64,000 nt of DNA from Quercus robur (taxonomy: Eukaryota > Streptophyta > Magnoliopsida > Fagales > Fagaceae): positions 57,847,854 through 57,911,853 of the forward strand of contig NC_065536.1 in assembly GCF_932294415.1 (NCBI RefSeq), written 5' to 3'. Positions 48,373 through 60,229 of the stretch are shown piece by piece. Under the pieces are notes generated by a model. The model saw nothing but the letters and a program-made list of their open reading frames with translations, was not told the origin of the DNA and made no database searches. The translations under genes were made by a program, and so were the position numbers. How positions within the stretch are numbered: the first letter of the stretch is position 1; each line of letters starts with the position of its first letter.

Positions 48373-51300
48373 ATGGGCAAGAATGTGCTGGTTTTGGGTC
48401 TCACCCTTTTGGTTCTATTTGGAGCTGTATCATCAGCTTCTACCTCTGCTTCTCCAGCAAGTGAGTACTGGGTGTAGTTTGTAATGTGTGTTTTGTAAGT
48501 GTTTATGAGCTAAAAATGCTTGCTTTTATATGATCTGAATTTGATGTGTAGCTTTTCTTTTTTTTGTGTGTTGTGGGTGCAGAGATTATTCATGGGATTT
48601 TCTCAAATGTTGTGTCTTTTTTTATGAAATGGTTGTGGTCACTCAAATCAACGACCAAAACAGGTATGGTATAGATCTCTGGTACTAGGCACATTTTTCT
48701 TTGTTTTTCTGATGTGGGTTTTTCTGATTTTGTTTGATGGTAATCTGAAATGGTGGGTTTCATGGGACTTTAATGTGTGCAGCAATTTCTGGGCGTCCAA
48801 TGATGAAGTTTGAAAGTGGATATACTGTGGAGACTGTGTTTGATGGAAGCAAGCTTGGTATTGAGCCTTACTCGGTTGAGGTGTTGCCCGGTGGAGAGCT
48901 TTTGGTTCTGGACTCTGCTAATAGTAACCTCTATAGGATCTCTGCCTCTCTTTCTCTATGTGAGTGTTTGTTTTGTTTTGTTTATGTAATGGATTGGAAA
49001 TATTGCTTGCCTGGCTCATCTTCTCTTTATTGAGTTCCATTTCTATTTTGTTTTGAAAATTGTTGATTTGGGTTTGTTTGGCTGTTTTCTTTTAAATTTC
49101 TGCCTCTATTGGCCATTCTATTCTGAGAAGTGTAATGGGTTTGCTTTCTATGTATAAAATTAACCATAAGCCTTTCTTGTTGATTGTGGTATCTTGCCGC
49201 GTATTGTATCAACTTGTGTTTAAATTATTGTCTATTATGTAGAACACATGGTTGGTGAATTAGTTTATTTGGAAGTAGAATGTGTATAATGTGCCAAGTT
49301 CCTATTAAAATTACACTCCACTCCACTCTTCCTCAATTTGGTATTTCTATATATTTCTGAAGCCAGTTGTCTCAAGTAATACTTAAAATGCAGTTTCAAT
49401 TACATTCTTTTTAGCTTCGGGAAGATGTAGCATGGAAGTTTTGTTAGCAAAGAAGAAGTATTTGCTGTGAATGCAATGCTAGCACAGGTTTATATAATCG
49501 GAAAATAAATAAAGAATTACATTCTTTTTTGGAGTATTGTAAACTTTCTTATGTAAAATTGGACAAAGTTGACCCTATAATATGTTTCTTATACTATATT
49601 TAACTTGTAATCTTGTAATTCCTACACTGTCAGACTACGCCTTAATGTATAAGACTCATACTGCAACTTCTTCAAATTTTATTTTTCTGATATCTTGAGA
49701 AAGTGAACAATTGTTAAAGCAAATGGCTATCTGGGATGTCTCATTTTTTTTTGTTGCATAATTAAAATACATAGGAAAACTGCAGACATGACCCCCTAAA
49801 GGTTACACTCCATTCTCATACTCTTTTGTTATGATTGACCTTTTCATGTGTGTGCATTTTCTTTACTTATGATCATAAATACATTGGAAAACTGCAGACA
49901 TGACACCCTAAAGGTTACACTCCATTCTGACATACTCTTTTGTTATGATTTACCTTTTCATGTGTGTGCATTTTCTTTACTTATAGTCATAAATACATTG
50001 GAAAACTGCAGACAGCAGACCGAAGCTAGTCACAGGATCCCCTGAAGGTTATTCTGGACACATAGATGGGAGAACTAGAGATGCAAGGATGAACCACCCA
50101 AAGGGGCTTACAGTTGATGACAGAGGAAATATTTATATTGCAGACACTATGAATATGGCTATCAGGAAGATAAGTGAAGCTGGTAAATGCTATATGTGTT
50201 TGTTGAAGAGTTCCCTCTGCCAAAGTGAAAATTTTCATATCAACTATATATATATGATTTTTTTGTTAATAAAAAATCACTCTAAAACAATTCTTTGTGT
50301 TGGTGTTACAGTTGTGAATTTCTATTTGTTTCTAACATGGTTGGAATTTCTACCTGCAGGTGTTACAACAATTGCAGGAGGGAGATTGGGCCGTGGAGGG
50401 GGTCATGTCGATGGACCAAGTGAAGATGCAAAATTTTCTGATGACTTTGATGTGGTTTACATTGGTAGCAGTTGCTCCCTACTAGTCATAGACAGAGGAA
50501 ACCAAGCTATCAGGGAGATCCAACTCCACTTTGATGATTGTGCTTATCAATATGGAAGTGGCTTTCCTCTTGGTAAACAACTTAATTCAAATTGCATCCT
50601 TTACATTTTTCTATGCCAATGATCAATATGTACTATTTTTCATCATTACAGGAATTGCAATGCTTGTCGCGGCTGGCTTCTTTGGGTACATGCTGGCATT
50701 GCTGCAACGTAGAGTGGGTACAATTTTGTCTTCCCATGATGTGAGTAATCTCTTGCCTTCTGCACTCTACAAGATAAATATCTGGTCATTTGATGTTGTA
50801 TAACTTATGCTTAGTTATAGAATTACCTACCGGAATTATGTTAGAATTTAGATAAGTCTGAAATGTCATTCAAAAGAGTGAGTTATTCATCAATTCTTTT
50901 TCCATGCACGTGTTTGGAAATTGAAAAATCAGATCCAGGAATACTTTTCAGTCTAATCTTATATCTTGTACTGAAGGAATTTTTATAATTGAAAACAAAT
51001 GTTGTCTGGCAAGCTGTAGCCAAGTTATTCTTTTTTTCCTTTCTTTCTAATGAAGTCATTGCATGAAAAAGCACTGGATATTCACCCTCTGTATTTTGTA
51101 TTATGTATTAGCCATATGCCAAGAGCAACTTTAACATGAGATCATGCAGATATAATTTTTTGTAGTTCAAAATGCTGCCTATTTGCTGTAGCATGAATAA
51201 AATTTCTAGTGTCTTTTATGAAAAAATGAAACCTTCATTCATCTTTTATCTCATGCTTTTAAAGGATCAGGGTCCAACAAAGACAAGCATTCCATCAACC

Positions 51301-51975
51301 CCGTATCAGAAGCCTCCGAAGTCTGTGAGGCCTCCGTTAATCCCAGCAGAAGATGAACATGAGAAACAAGAAGAAGGCTTCCTTGGATCCATTGGAAAGC
51401 TTCTTGTCAACACTTGGGCATCAGTAGTGGAGATTCTGGGAGCAATATTTCCTGTGTTTAGAAAGAAGGAGCCACTAAACTATGAATATCAAAACCTGCA
51501 GTATCAGCTGCAACAAAAGCACTCAAATGCTTGGCCCATGCAAGAGAGCTTTGTGATACCTGATGAAGATGAGCCCCCTTCAATTGAAACCAGAACCCCG
51601 ACTCCGCGTAAAACCTACCCTTTCATGTCCAAGGATGCAGATAAGATACACCAATTGCGTCAAAGTCAAGTTTTCTATAACGGGTGGGACGGCGATCTTC
51701 AGCAGCATCAGCATCAGCAGAAACAGCAGCAGCAGCAGCATCAGCATCAGCAGAAACAGCAGCAGCAGCATCATAGGTATTATTCGTCCATCCCACATAC
51801 TTACTATGAGCAGAGCTTTGAGCAAACCAATGAAGTTGTTTTTGGGGCAGTTCAGGAACAGGATGGAAAGCGTGAATCAGTGGTGATAAAGCCTGTTGAT
51901 TATGGAAATCCCATGTTTGATCATCACAACATTCGCTCTCGAAGTAATTATATGGGCTATCACTATGGCTATTGA
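48373..51975 (+). CDS. NHL-repeat protein with signal peptide and membrane segment (7 exons, 509 aa)
   Basis: Exons 48373-48460, 48583-48663, 48783-48959, 50012-50182, 50360-50572, 50652-50740 and 51265-51975 (TGA), total 1530 nt, frame continuous. Residues 1 to about 24 (MGKNVLVLGL..) form a signal peptide. About 65-243 carries NHL-type beta-propeller repeats (DDRGNIYIADTMNMAIRKIS, VTTIAGG, LLVIDRGNQAIREI). A hydrophobic segment at about 244-266 (GIAMLVAAGFFGYMLALL) is a membrane anchor. A long hydrophilic tail follows, Pro-rich at first, with a Gln/His-rich tract at 419-443. Plant members of this group (Arabidopsis NHL domain-containing proteins) have no established biochemical role, and I do not assign one. 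The propeller is predicted to face the lumen or apoplast and the tail the cytosol (inference). Intron 3 (1052 bp) ends in a tandem repeat that contains its acceptor. A convergent paralogue lies at 60424-63986. Confidence 0.92.
49774..50016 (+). repeat. 112-114 bp tandem repeat spanning the intron 3 acceptor of NHL gene 1
   Basis: GGAAAACTGCAGACA starts at 49774, 49886 and 50000. Units 1 and 2 are near identical over their full length (ATGACMCCCTAAAGGTTACA, TTTTCATGTGTGTGCATTTT). The third copy is only the first 17 bases or so and supplies the acceptor CTGCAG used for exon 4. Each upstream copy carries a ready-made decoy acceptor. Confidence 0.85.
51700..51774 (+). repeat. CAG/CAT repeat coding a Gln/His tract
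   Basis: Two imperfect units of about 36-39 nt, each with CATCAGCATCAGCAGAAA then (CAG)n, encode a 25-residue Gln/His/Lys tract in the cytosolic tail of NHL gene 1. It is in frame, so changes in unit number keep the protein open. Confidence 0.85.
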
Positions 51976-52420
51976 TCATATACACATAAAAGATCTCTTA
52001 GTTTTGACCTTGTTCCTTATTATTAGTCCTTTAAAATTTAGGTTATAGGTGGTACCAAGATTTTCTTCTTAAAAAAAAAGAAAAAAAAAAAAAAATGAGG
52101 AGTGTATGTGGGAAGCTTTGCAAATATGAGATTTACTGTTTCTGGCAAAAAACATCAGAGGCACACTGGCCCTTCTATGAATGGTATTGAAATTGAAGGA
52201 TGAGCTAAGCTTTTTCCCTATATATTAATTTGCATTGAATATTTACTTCCATAGTTCCATTATCTCTTATTCGGAAAGCCAATGTGTTAAAATAGTTTCT
52301 ACATTCTTCAAACAAGAGAAACACCATGCACCACAAGAAATTGTGTTGTACTGATGAGAGTGTCTCTAAGTTGTAAACATATCTCTGTGTCATCTACAAT
52401 TCTACATACATCTGAGCGCA
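51976..52420 (+). other. 3' UTR and flank of NHL gene 1
   Basis: Non-coding. An A tract at 52070-52095 could be genomic or near the cleavage region. The polyadenylation site cannot be chosen by eye. Confidence 0.45.
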
Positions 52421-53031
52421 CTAATGCCTCCCCAGGGTCCAATAATGTGTATTCTAGGAGATGAGGAGATGGGAGATGAGAGGACATGGAAGAGAAAGGG
52501 TGATTGTTGGAAATTTGGAATATGCTATACTAAAGTGATGGCTCAATGCCTCCCCAAGTGCCCAATGACATGTGCCCACGTTTGGAATTTTGGATGGAGA
52601 CAAATGAATAGGGAATGTTGACATTTAGGAGTGATCACACCATAACGGTCAAATTACCTATTTTTTCAAAAGCTTAAGAGATGGTAAATTTACTTATTTA
52701 ATCTAACAATAACAATGATGCACCCCTCACACTATATATTTCCCACTTTGACTCCTAGAAAAGTTGGTGGTAACATTTTCCATGCGGTTAGTTTCTCTAG
52801 TAGATGGACATGATTCTTACAAAGGGTTTGTTTCTATGGTTACAATCCTTCAAGAGGGTGTAACTCTTCAAGAAAGGGTATGAGGGTGGTTTTGAATAAA
52901 TTCCAGAACTCCAGGCCATTTCATCCTTGCGCTCTCTCATTTTTAGACAAACTCTTTGCATGTGATTTCTATTTTTACAGGACTTTCATTTCTCTAGGAC
53001 CAACAGGGAGAGAGGAAGAGTGACTGGGGGA

Positions 53032-53066
<35 letters not shown>

Positions 53067-54397
53067 CCAAACATATTCCATTAGACATGTACACATTTCT
53101 GGATGAAGAGAAATGAGAGGAAGGGTAGTTGGAATAAACCATAGGCATTCTGTACCAGACGTGCAATTTATATCCAACATTTTTTTTTGAGAAAGAATTT
53201 ATATCAAACATAACTCTATTACCTCCAACTTGTGCAAAACTTATCCAAAGTGGAGGTCGATCACATTATATTTTTTTACAAAGGATGATCAATGATAATT
53301 TTTGAATGCATGATGTCTCTCTTGAAAACACCAAGAGGTCTTAATTGACTTAAGGCTCTTGGCTATAAGGATTTTAACCATATTTAAATTCTTTTATCAC
53401 AATATAAATTTCAATGAATTTACAAATTCTCCCACCAAATCTCCTTGCTATAGGGTTAGGCTTGACACCAATGCACAAGAGTCAACACGATTCAAACATG
53501 TGACAAAATTGGACATGTGTCTGTATTGTGTTAGGCTGTCAACTCTATTGTATTAGAGCACAAGAGGTAAACTAAGTCCTTTACTATAAGAAAATAGAGT
53601 ACATATCTCTATAGGATCATGTATTCGCTTGTTCCACGTTATAAACCATGCCTCCAATCCTTGAACGGTTTGTTGCTTATGGTGGTGCTTACTACTAGAG
53701 CAAGTCACGCAATATTCACAGTCTAATTAAGAACCAAATGACAAAATCCAAAACTAGAGAGAATGGTAGAGAGGAAAATATTTTATTTTCACAAGTTACC
53801 CAAACTAGAGAGGTTACACCCTTAAGTAATCCACTCCCATTAATTGTGGCTAGCCAATAGTCATCTCGACTAATGGGTGAACCTGATTTGGGTGGCTCTA
53901 GGTATAGTCCAGGGGGCTCAAATGACCCCTCGGAGCTTGGCAAATATATATATCTAATTTTTTAGTTTCTTTCATTTGATCCTCCTAAAATAAAATTTTG
54001 AACCTCCTAGATGAAATGAACTTAAATATGATCATCTTGATAATATCTATCTTTTTTTTCTTTTTTTTTTTAAAGGATCAAGATCCTAGTACAAATTGTT
54101 TTCTTCTGCCATCAACGTCATTCATAAAACAAAAACATGTTCATTTACGTTGTCAAGGTTTTCTGGCATGAAGAATACTTTGACTTAACAAAATAAGGGA
54201 TTGAGATAATGTGGGTATTGCACCTAATGCAATTCACCCACTTTCTCTCATAAATTTTTTTACATTTTTTACTTTTTAATTTTAACTTCTTCTTTTTTCT
54301 TTTCTTTTTTTTATAAAAATTTTGTCTTTAATCTTTTTTTTAATATATTTTATTTAATGGTTGAAGTTGAAAGTTGCTTTTTCAGCTTTCAATCTCA
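52421..54397. other. Intergenic, no gene seen
   Basis: (CT)n at 53036-53061. 53690-53960 is less A+T-rich and contains GGGGGCTCAAATGACCCC, possibly transposon debris. Short ORFs on both strands have no recognisable similarity. Confidence 0.45.
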
Positions 54398-54571
54398 CAC
54401 GTTGATTATTATTACATGAGGTGCAATATAAGCCACAAAAACAAACCAGAGAAAGATGTCATGCTTCATATATAGCATCAACGTCACGTTGATTATTATT
54501 ACATGAGGTGCAATATAAGCCACAAAAACAAACCAGAGAAAGATGTCATGCTTCATATATAGCATCAACGT
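54398..54571. repeat. Perfect 87-bp tandem duplication
   Basis: 54398-54484 and 54485-54571 are identical as far as I can read, starting CACGTTGATTATTATTACAT and ending TAGCATCAACGT. The identity implies a recent duplication or an assembly artefact. Confidence 0.9.
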
Positions 54572-54917
54572 CACATCATTTGAGAATCAGGGAAAAGCAT
54601 TTTAAAGTCGCTCACTTCGTCACTTTGGTTAGTGAAAAGACACCACATTTGCTGGCTTCAATTAGGAATTTAGGTGCTATCTTTTGCATGGTTGGGCTGT
54701 AAGTGATCAAAGATGTATCATTGCATGCATATCTTTGTGGTGCCAAAGACTAATTCAGAACCTAATAGCCAACGAAGCTTTTATCAGGTGCATAATAAAG
54801 ATTGAGACTATGTTTCTTGCTTTGGTTCGAGCAGCAGCTCATCTTCTTGACAGACTTTGCAAGCTTCCCATGCATATGCAAAAGTCTACTGTGTACATTA
54901 CGAGGGAAAGTTACTAC

Positions 54918-55203
54918 GGGTCTATTTGGATTGAGTTTATTTTTGCTGAAACTGAAAACTGAAACTAAAAATACTGTAGCGAAATAATTTTTAAACGTGT
55001 AAATAGTACTGTGGGATCCATTTTTAATGAAAAAATTGCTGAAAAGTGTAATTTGTAGGACCCGTGAACAGTACACGGGTGCACTATTCATGGAAGACTT
55101 AGTCAAATGTTGCGGCTGACAAAAAAAAAAAAGAAAAAAAAAAAAAGGCAAAATGCGAAAGCTGAAACGCAATCGCAGCTTTCAGTTCAATCCAAACACA
55201 TAC
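54918..55203. mobile_element. MITE, 286 bp, GGGTCTATTTGG ends, TAC target duplication
   Basis: The left end GGGTCTATTTGGATTGA and the right end TCAATCCAAACACATAC are inverted repeats (13 of 17). TAC flanks both sides (54915-54917 and 55204-55206). The interior has AAAAATACTGTAGCG, GTGGGATCCATTTTTAATGA and GGACCCGTGAACAGTACACG, plus an A-rich tract at 55121-55146. The 3-bp duplication and GGG start suggest a PIF/Harbinger-like MITE. Confidence 0.75.
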
Positions 55204-55219
55204 TACATTTTGTAGGAAA

Positions 55220-55640
55220 AAATGAATATTATGAGGAGAGTGTGTACATTTTGTGAGAAAGCTTATACATTATATGGAAAAGTGTGTATATTTTGTGAGA
55301 AAGTCTTTACGATTTATACATTATAATTATATATATTTTTTGAAAAATTGGGTACATTGAACATTCAAAATTACGTACATTCTTTGAAAAATTGTATACA
55401 TTTAATATATAATTTTTTTTTGTTTTATTTAGAAATTATGTGCATTGAATATACAGAACTATGTAAATTCTTTAATTGTTTGGATATTGAATGTGCAAAG
55501 ATTATACTCTATAATTTGTGCATAATAATGTCTATACATCAAAACATTTTAAACGTTAAACATACAAAATTGTGTACTTCATATGAAAAATGTGAACATT
55601 GAATATATAAAATTGTGTATTTTTTTAAAGTATTGCGCTT
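55220..55640. repeat. Degenerate GTGTACATT minisatellite
   Basis: Irregular repeats of about 40-50 bp built on GTGTACATTTTGTGAGAAAG and TTGAATATACAAAATTGTG. The same family recurs at 59370-59800. The ORF at 55348-55602 is a by-product of the repeat. Confidence 0.6.
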
Positions 55641-56284
55641 GATGCAATAACCCTCGTCTTTCTCACAATTTTTTATTTATCTTTTTACTTTTCAACTTTT
55701 CATTTTTTTTCAAATATTTAATATTTTTTTCATCTCTCAAACAATTGCACGAGTGAAGTGGAAAGGCCACCTGTGACTGTGCGGTAAAGAGCTAAAAAAA
55801 TGTGGGGTAATTGGTCTGTAACGAGATACCGTCATAGCACACACCTCACTGCTACCCCCACAATACAAAACCAAAAATATCAATATTATCCATTATTATC
55901 ACACTGAATCAAATCAAACCGACCTACTACTAATACTAGCTCTAACAAAAGACACAAACACCCCTATATTTCTCCCAAACTCTCCGCCTTTTTTTATGCT
56001 ACAAATCCCTCAAGACAACGGCATCATTGTCCCATCGCCTAGTTTCGTGTCCTAACGAAACAGAATTTGTTTTTAAAAGTTCCACAAAACTCCAATTGCA
56101 GTTTCTTCTTTCACATATTCTCTCTTTGAGTGTTTTTTTTTTTTTTTTTTTTTTTGAAAGTCTCAATTACGTTTTTACGATTACGATTTTCTCTCACTTT
56201 CTCCCCACTTCCACAACTCACGTTTGCGTTTGCGTTTGCTTTGTTCTACGTTTTTGGCTTTTTTTTTTTAAGTCCATGCTTGAT

Positions 56285-56412
56285 TGCACCGCTCATGGAC
56301 ATGAATAGTACAATCAGGCTAATGAACAATAAATTCATTAATGAACAGTAATTAAAATTTTTTTTAATTATTTTTAGTTTTCAGCAAAATAATCAGTATC
56401 CAAACACATGCT
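56285..56412. mobile_element. Truncated relative of the 54918 MITE, opposite orientation
   Basis: The right end CAGTATCCAAACACATGC and the inner TAGTTTTCAGCAAAATAA are the complement of the left part of the 54918 element (TGTTTGGAT, TTTTTGCTGAAACTGAAAAC). TGAATAGTAC and ATGAACAGTA recall its interior. The other end is missing. Confidence 0.5.
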
Positions 56413-56589
56413 TTCTCTCTCTTTCTCGACCACTCTATTTCGGCCATAGGAGATTTTTTTTTTTTTTTTTTTTTTTTTTGTGTTCTGACTCTCAATTAAA
56501 CCAGCCCTTTCCTAACATTCAGCAGATCCGAACTGGTACAATAATCTCTTACTTTTCTCAATCGGTTTATGTAATACATAATCAATTAA

Positions 56590-58775
56590 TAGATTTGGTA
56601 TGGATTTAGCTATCAGTGAGATTGTGTGTAATTGTGATCTTTTTCTTAATAATTGATAGTTTTGGTATGGATTTAGCTATCAGTGAGATTGTGTATAACT
56701 TGTGTAATTGTGATCTTTTAGCTATCCCGTACTTGCAGTTACCACTATCTTAAGAAGCTTGGTTGTCCAGCTAATTAATTACATCTTGTAGCCACTCATT
56801 CGGCATTCATTTGGTGACCTGAGAAAACTGTGGAAAATATATAGACTACTACTTTAAGAAGAAGTCGGTTCTGGAGCTAGGAAAGCAACTTACCATGGCT
56901 TGTTCGAGAGATTGGATGGCCTCCCTCTACCTCCTCTTCTTGTGTATGCTCATCCTGATGTTATGCCGGGGCCGGTGCGGGTCTATTTTAAAATAAAAAA
57001 TGCAATGGGCCTATAATGGCCCATTTCATTTTTTTTATAAACTATAGTGGCCTATAGTTTATAGGCACCACTTTAGAGTCTATTTTTAAAAAAAAAATGA
57101 AATGGGCTTTTAGCAGCGTTTATAAATGCCACAATAGGGTCTATTTTAAAATAATAAAAAATAAAATAGGCATATAGTGGCGTTTATAAACGTCGCTATA
57201 GGGTATATTTAAAAAAAATGAAATAGGCCTATAGCCACTATAGTGTTTTTTTTTTTTTTTTTTTACAAATAAAATGGGCCTATAATGGCATTTATAAACT
57301 CTGTTATAGGTCAAAATTTTTTTTTTTTATTATTGGCTATAGTGTCGTTTATTGAATATAGGGCCTATTCTTTTTATAAATGAAATGGGCCTATAGGCAC
57401 TATAGAGTTTTTTTTTTTTTTTTTTTAACAAATGAAATGAATCTATGGTGGCATTTATAAATGCTGTTATAGGTTAAATATAATTTTTTTTATTGGTTAT
57501 AAGGGTATTTTGAAACTCCACTATAGGTCTATACCTAGTGTAATAGTGTGTGACCTGTGCAATTGTGATCTTTTTCTTAATACTTGATAAGTTGATAGTT
57601 TTGGTATGGATTTAGCTATTGTGTGTAACTTGTGTAATTGTGATCTTTTACATGACGGAGGCATGCAACATATGTCTGCATCTTAATTCCGCTGAAAGTG
57701 CGGTCTTGATTGTTGTTTCACAAATTTTGGTCTGGAGTTTTTGAATACAATCCATGAAACGGTAATCTATCTACCATGGTTAATTTGGTGGAAGTGAAGG
57801 AGAAGCTACGTAATATGGCTGCTAAGCAACGTCCTCGGGCACTCCGTAGGTTGCTTAGAATTGCAACCCGGCCATCCCATACTTGTAGTTACCATTATCT
57901 TAAGAAGCTTGGCTGTCCAGCTAATTGCATCTTGTTGCCACTCATTCGGCACTCAGTTGGTGACCTGAGAAAATTGTGGAAAATAGACTACGACTTTAAG
58001 ATGAAGTCGGTTCTAGAGCTCCTTGGGAGTTAAGGTGAAGATGAAAGGATAGCAACTTACCATGACTTATTCGAGAGATTGGATGGCCTCCCTTTGCCTC
58101 CTCTTGTTGTGCCAGGGCTAGTGCATACTCATCCTAAAGTTATGCCGGGGCCGGTGCAACTATGGAGTCTATTTTTTTAATTAAAAAAACGCAATGGGCC
58201 TATAGTGGCTCATTGCTTTTTTTTTTTTAATAAACTATAGTGGCCTATAGTTTATAAATGCCTCTATAGGGTCTTTAAAAAATAAAAAATAAATTGAAAT
58301 GGGCTTATAAGGGCGTTTATAAATGCCACTATAGGATCTATTTTAAAATAATAAAAAATGAAATAGGCCTATAGTGGCATTTATAAACATCACTACAAGG
58401 TCTATTTAAAAAAAAAAATGAAATGGACCTATAACTACTAAAGATTTTTTTTTAACTAATGAAATGGGATTATAGTGGCATTTATAAAGGCCATTATAAG
58501 GTCTATTTTAAAATAATAAAAAAGAAGTAGGCTTATAGTGGTGTTTATAAACATCACTACAGGGTCTATTTAAAAAAAAAAAAAAAAAAAGAGCCTATAC
58601 CCACTAAAGAGGTTTTTTTTTTTTTTTTTTTTTTTTTTAATGAAATGAGCCTATAGTGGCGATTATAAACGCTGCTATAGGTAAATTTTTTTTTAAAATA
58701 TTTGTTGGCTATAGTGTCGTTTATTGACTATAGGGTCTATTCTTTTTTATAAATGAAATAGGCCTATAGTGTTGC
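56590..58775. mobile_element. Duplicated CACTA-like repeat block with captured gene fragment
   Basis: Two direct copies (about 56590-57548 and 57549-58775). Each has the phrase GGTATGGATTTAGCTAT, a gene fragment (CTTAAGAAGCTTGG, GAGAGATTGGATGGCCTCCC), then TTATGCCGGGGCCGGTGC and an array of degenerate palindromic units of the type GGCCTATAGTGGCGTTTATAA / CGCCACTATAGG. Copy 1 ends ACCTAGTGTAATAGTG at 57548, whose complement starts CACTA. Dense subterminal palindromic repeats with a CACTA end are typical of CACTA (EnSpm) transposons, and gene capture is known in them. No transposase is visible and the left CACTA end was not found. Confidence 0.55.
57776..58033 (+). pseudogene. Gene fragment, 85-codon ORF, family not recognised
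   Basis: The ORF starts ATGGTTAATTTGGTGG, is rich in basic residues and reads ..KQRPRALRRLLRIATRPSH then YLKKLGCPANCILLPLIRHS and VGDLRKLWKIDYDFKMKS. A second, mutated copy of its 3' half lies at 56728-56890 (stops and an extra AATTAATTAC). Its codon composition is clearly different from the surrounding repeats, so it was probably copied from a host gene by the CACTA-like element. I do not recognise the family. Confidence 0.4.
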
Positions 58776-60229
58776 TTATTGCTGATTAGGGCCCACCCAA
58801 AGAAATACATCTCTTCCAGCCCAATTCAATGCTTCAAGAAATGCAAATCGATTCCTCTAAATCAACATCCCTCTCCAAACCAATGTAGCATCTTGAGGAA
58901 TTTCAAGGATTGCTATTCTGTAGTCCACACCTGAGCAAAATGCTATCATTATGTGTGGCCCTGTAGCTTATTCTCATGAACTAAACTCAGCCAACCATAA
59001 GGCACCTTACTCCTTATGGGCCATGTACATACAATCAGTATTTGTCAGCCTCGAAAACAAACTACAACCACAATTGAAACTACAAGAAAATCTGTAACAA
59101 ACTCCCAAGATTTCTGGCAGAGGCTCAATAAACTCGATTGACTTTACAAGGAAGGACGACGATAGTTATACAACACTTTCCTTTTACTTTATACAGATGA
59201 ATACAGTAGCTATCAACACCAATCGCATATTCTGATTCAAACCGCTAGAACTTAAATGATGCCTTGTATGACAAGTGAAGATTCTTCTATAAAATCCGAG
59301 TACCTTTGAGGAGGGTTTACACAAGATCGAAATCTGGGTTTCTCAACCTTCTGTGAGGCCTCCCATTTTGAAAAATTGTATATAAGAAATTGTCTACAAT
59401 ATTTGAAAAATTATATATGTTAAATATATATAATTATGTACATTTTTTGAAAGTTTGAATATGAAATGTACAAACTTTACATTCTCATTCTTAATAATTT
59501 ATGAAGAGAAAAGCTTGTAAATAAAAAAAGTTGTGTACTTTGAATTTACAGAATTGTGTGTAAATTTTTTCGAAAACTGTGTATTTTAAGTGAAATATTA
59601 TGTATATTGAATACAAAATTGTTTACATTCTTTTAAAAATCGGGTACAATAAATATACAATGAATATACATAATTACGTACATTTTTCCCTCAACTCCTA
59701 CATTCTGTATATTATGTGAAAAAGTGTGTACATTTTATCAAAATGCCTCTGCATTATATGAGAAAATGTGTATATAATGCAAGCATCTGACATAAAAATC
59801 ATCCCCTATATAAAATGTGAACTCCATGGAGTACATAGTTGTAAGACCCATATACTGTGAGAAAGGTTATGCACTTACTTATGCATCATATAATTATTAT
59901 ACAAAATAGGGAAACGAGATCTAACACAGTACCGCAAGAGACTAAGTGTTAAATGGGAGTACATTTTCTGGCTCACGGGTTTAAGAAATAGGAGTCCATA
60001 CTGCAAAATTAATAATCAATTCAACAGCTTGGCTGAAAAAGGATATATCCCCAAAATTCAAATTTGCCAAGTGCACAATTTAATCAATAATGAAACAAAC
60101 AATTCTACGGTTGATCAATCAGACCAAATCTCTGTTATGAAACCTCAAATATAAAACCACGACATATCTGGCCCAGAGAGAGAGAGAGAATGAAGCATAG
60201 GAAAATTAAGTATTGCTGGCAATAGTCAT
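58776..60229. other. Intergenic; includes second GTGTACATT minisatellite (59370-59800)
   Basis: No credible ORF. 59370-59800 repeats phrases such as GAATATACATAATTACGTAC and GAAAAAGTGTGTACATTTTA, the family seen at 55220-55640. Confidence 0.5.

Noticed and set aside
51563..51985. Overlapping ORFs on both strands over the last exon of NHL gene 1
   Set aside because: They are frame shadows of the CAG/CAT repeat and the real exon; the sense frame matches the NHL protein tail and keeps the splice phase.
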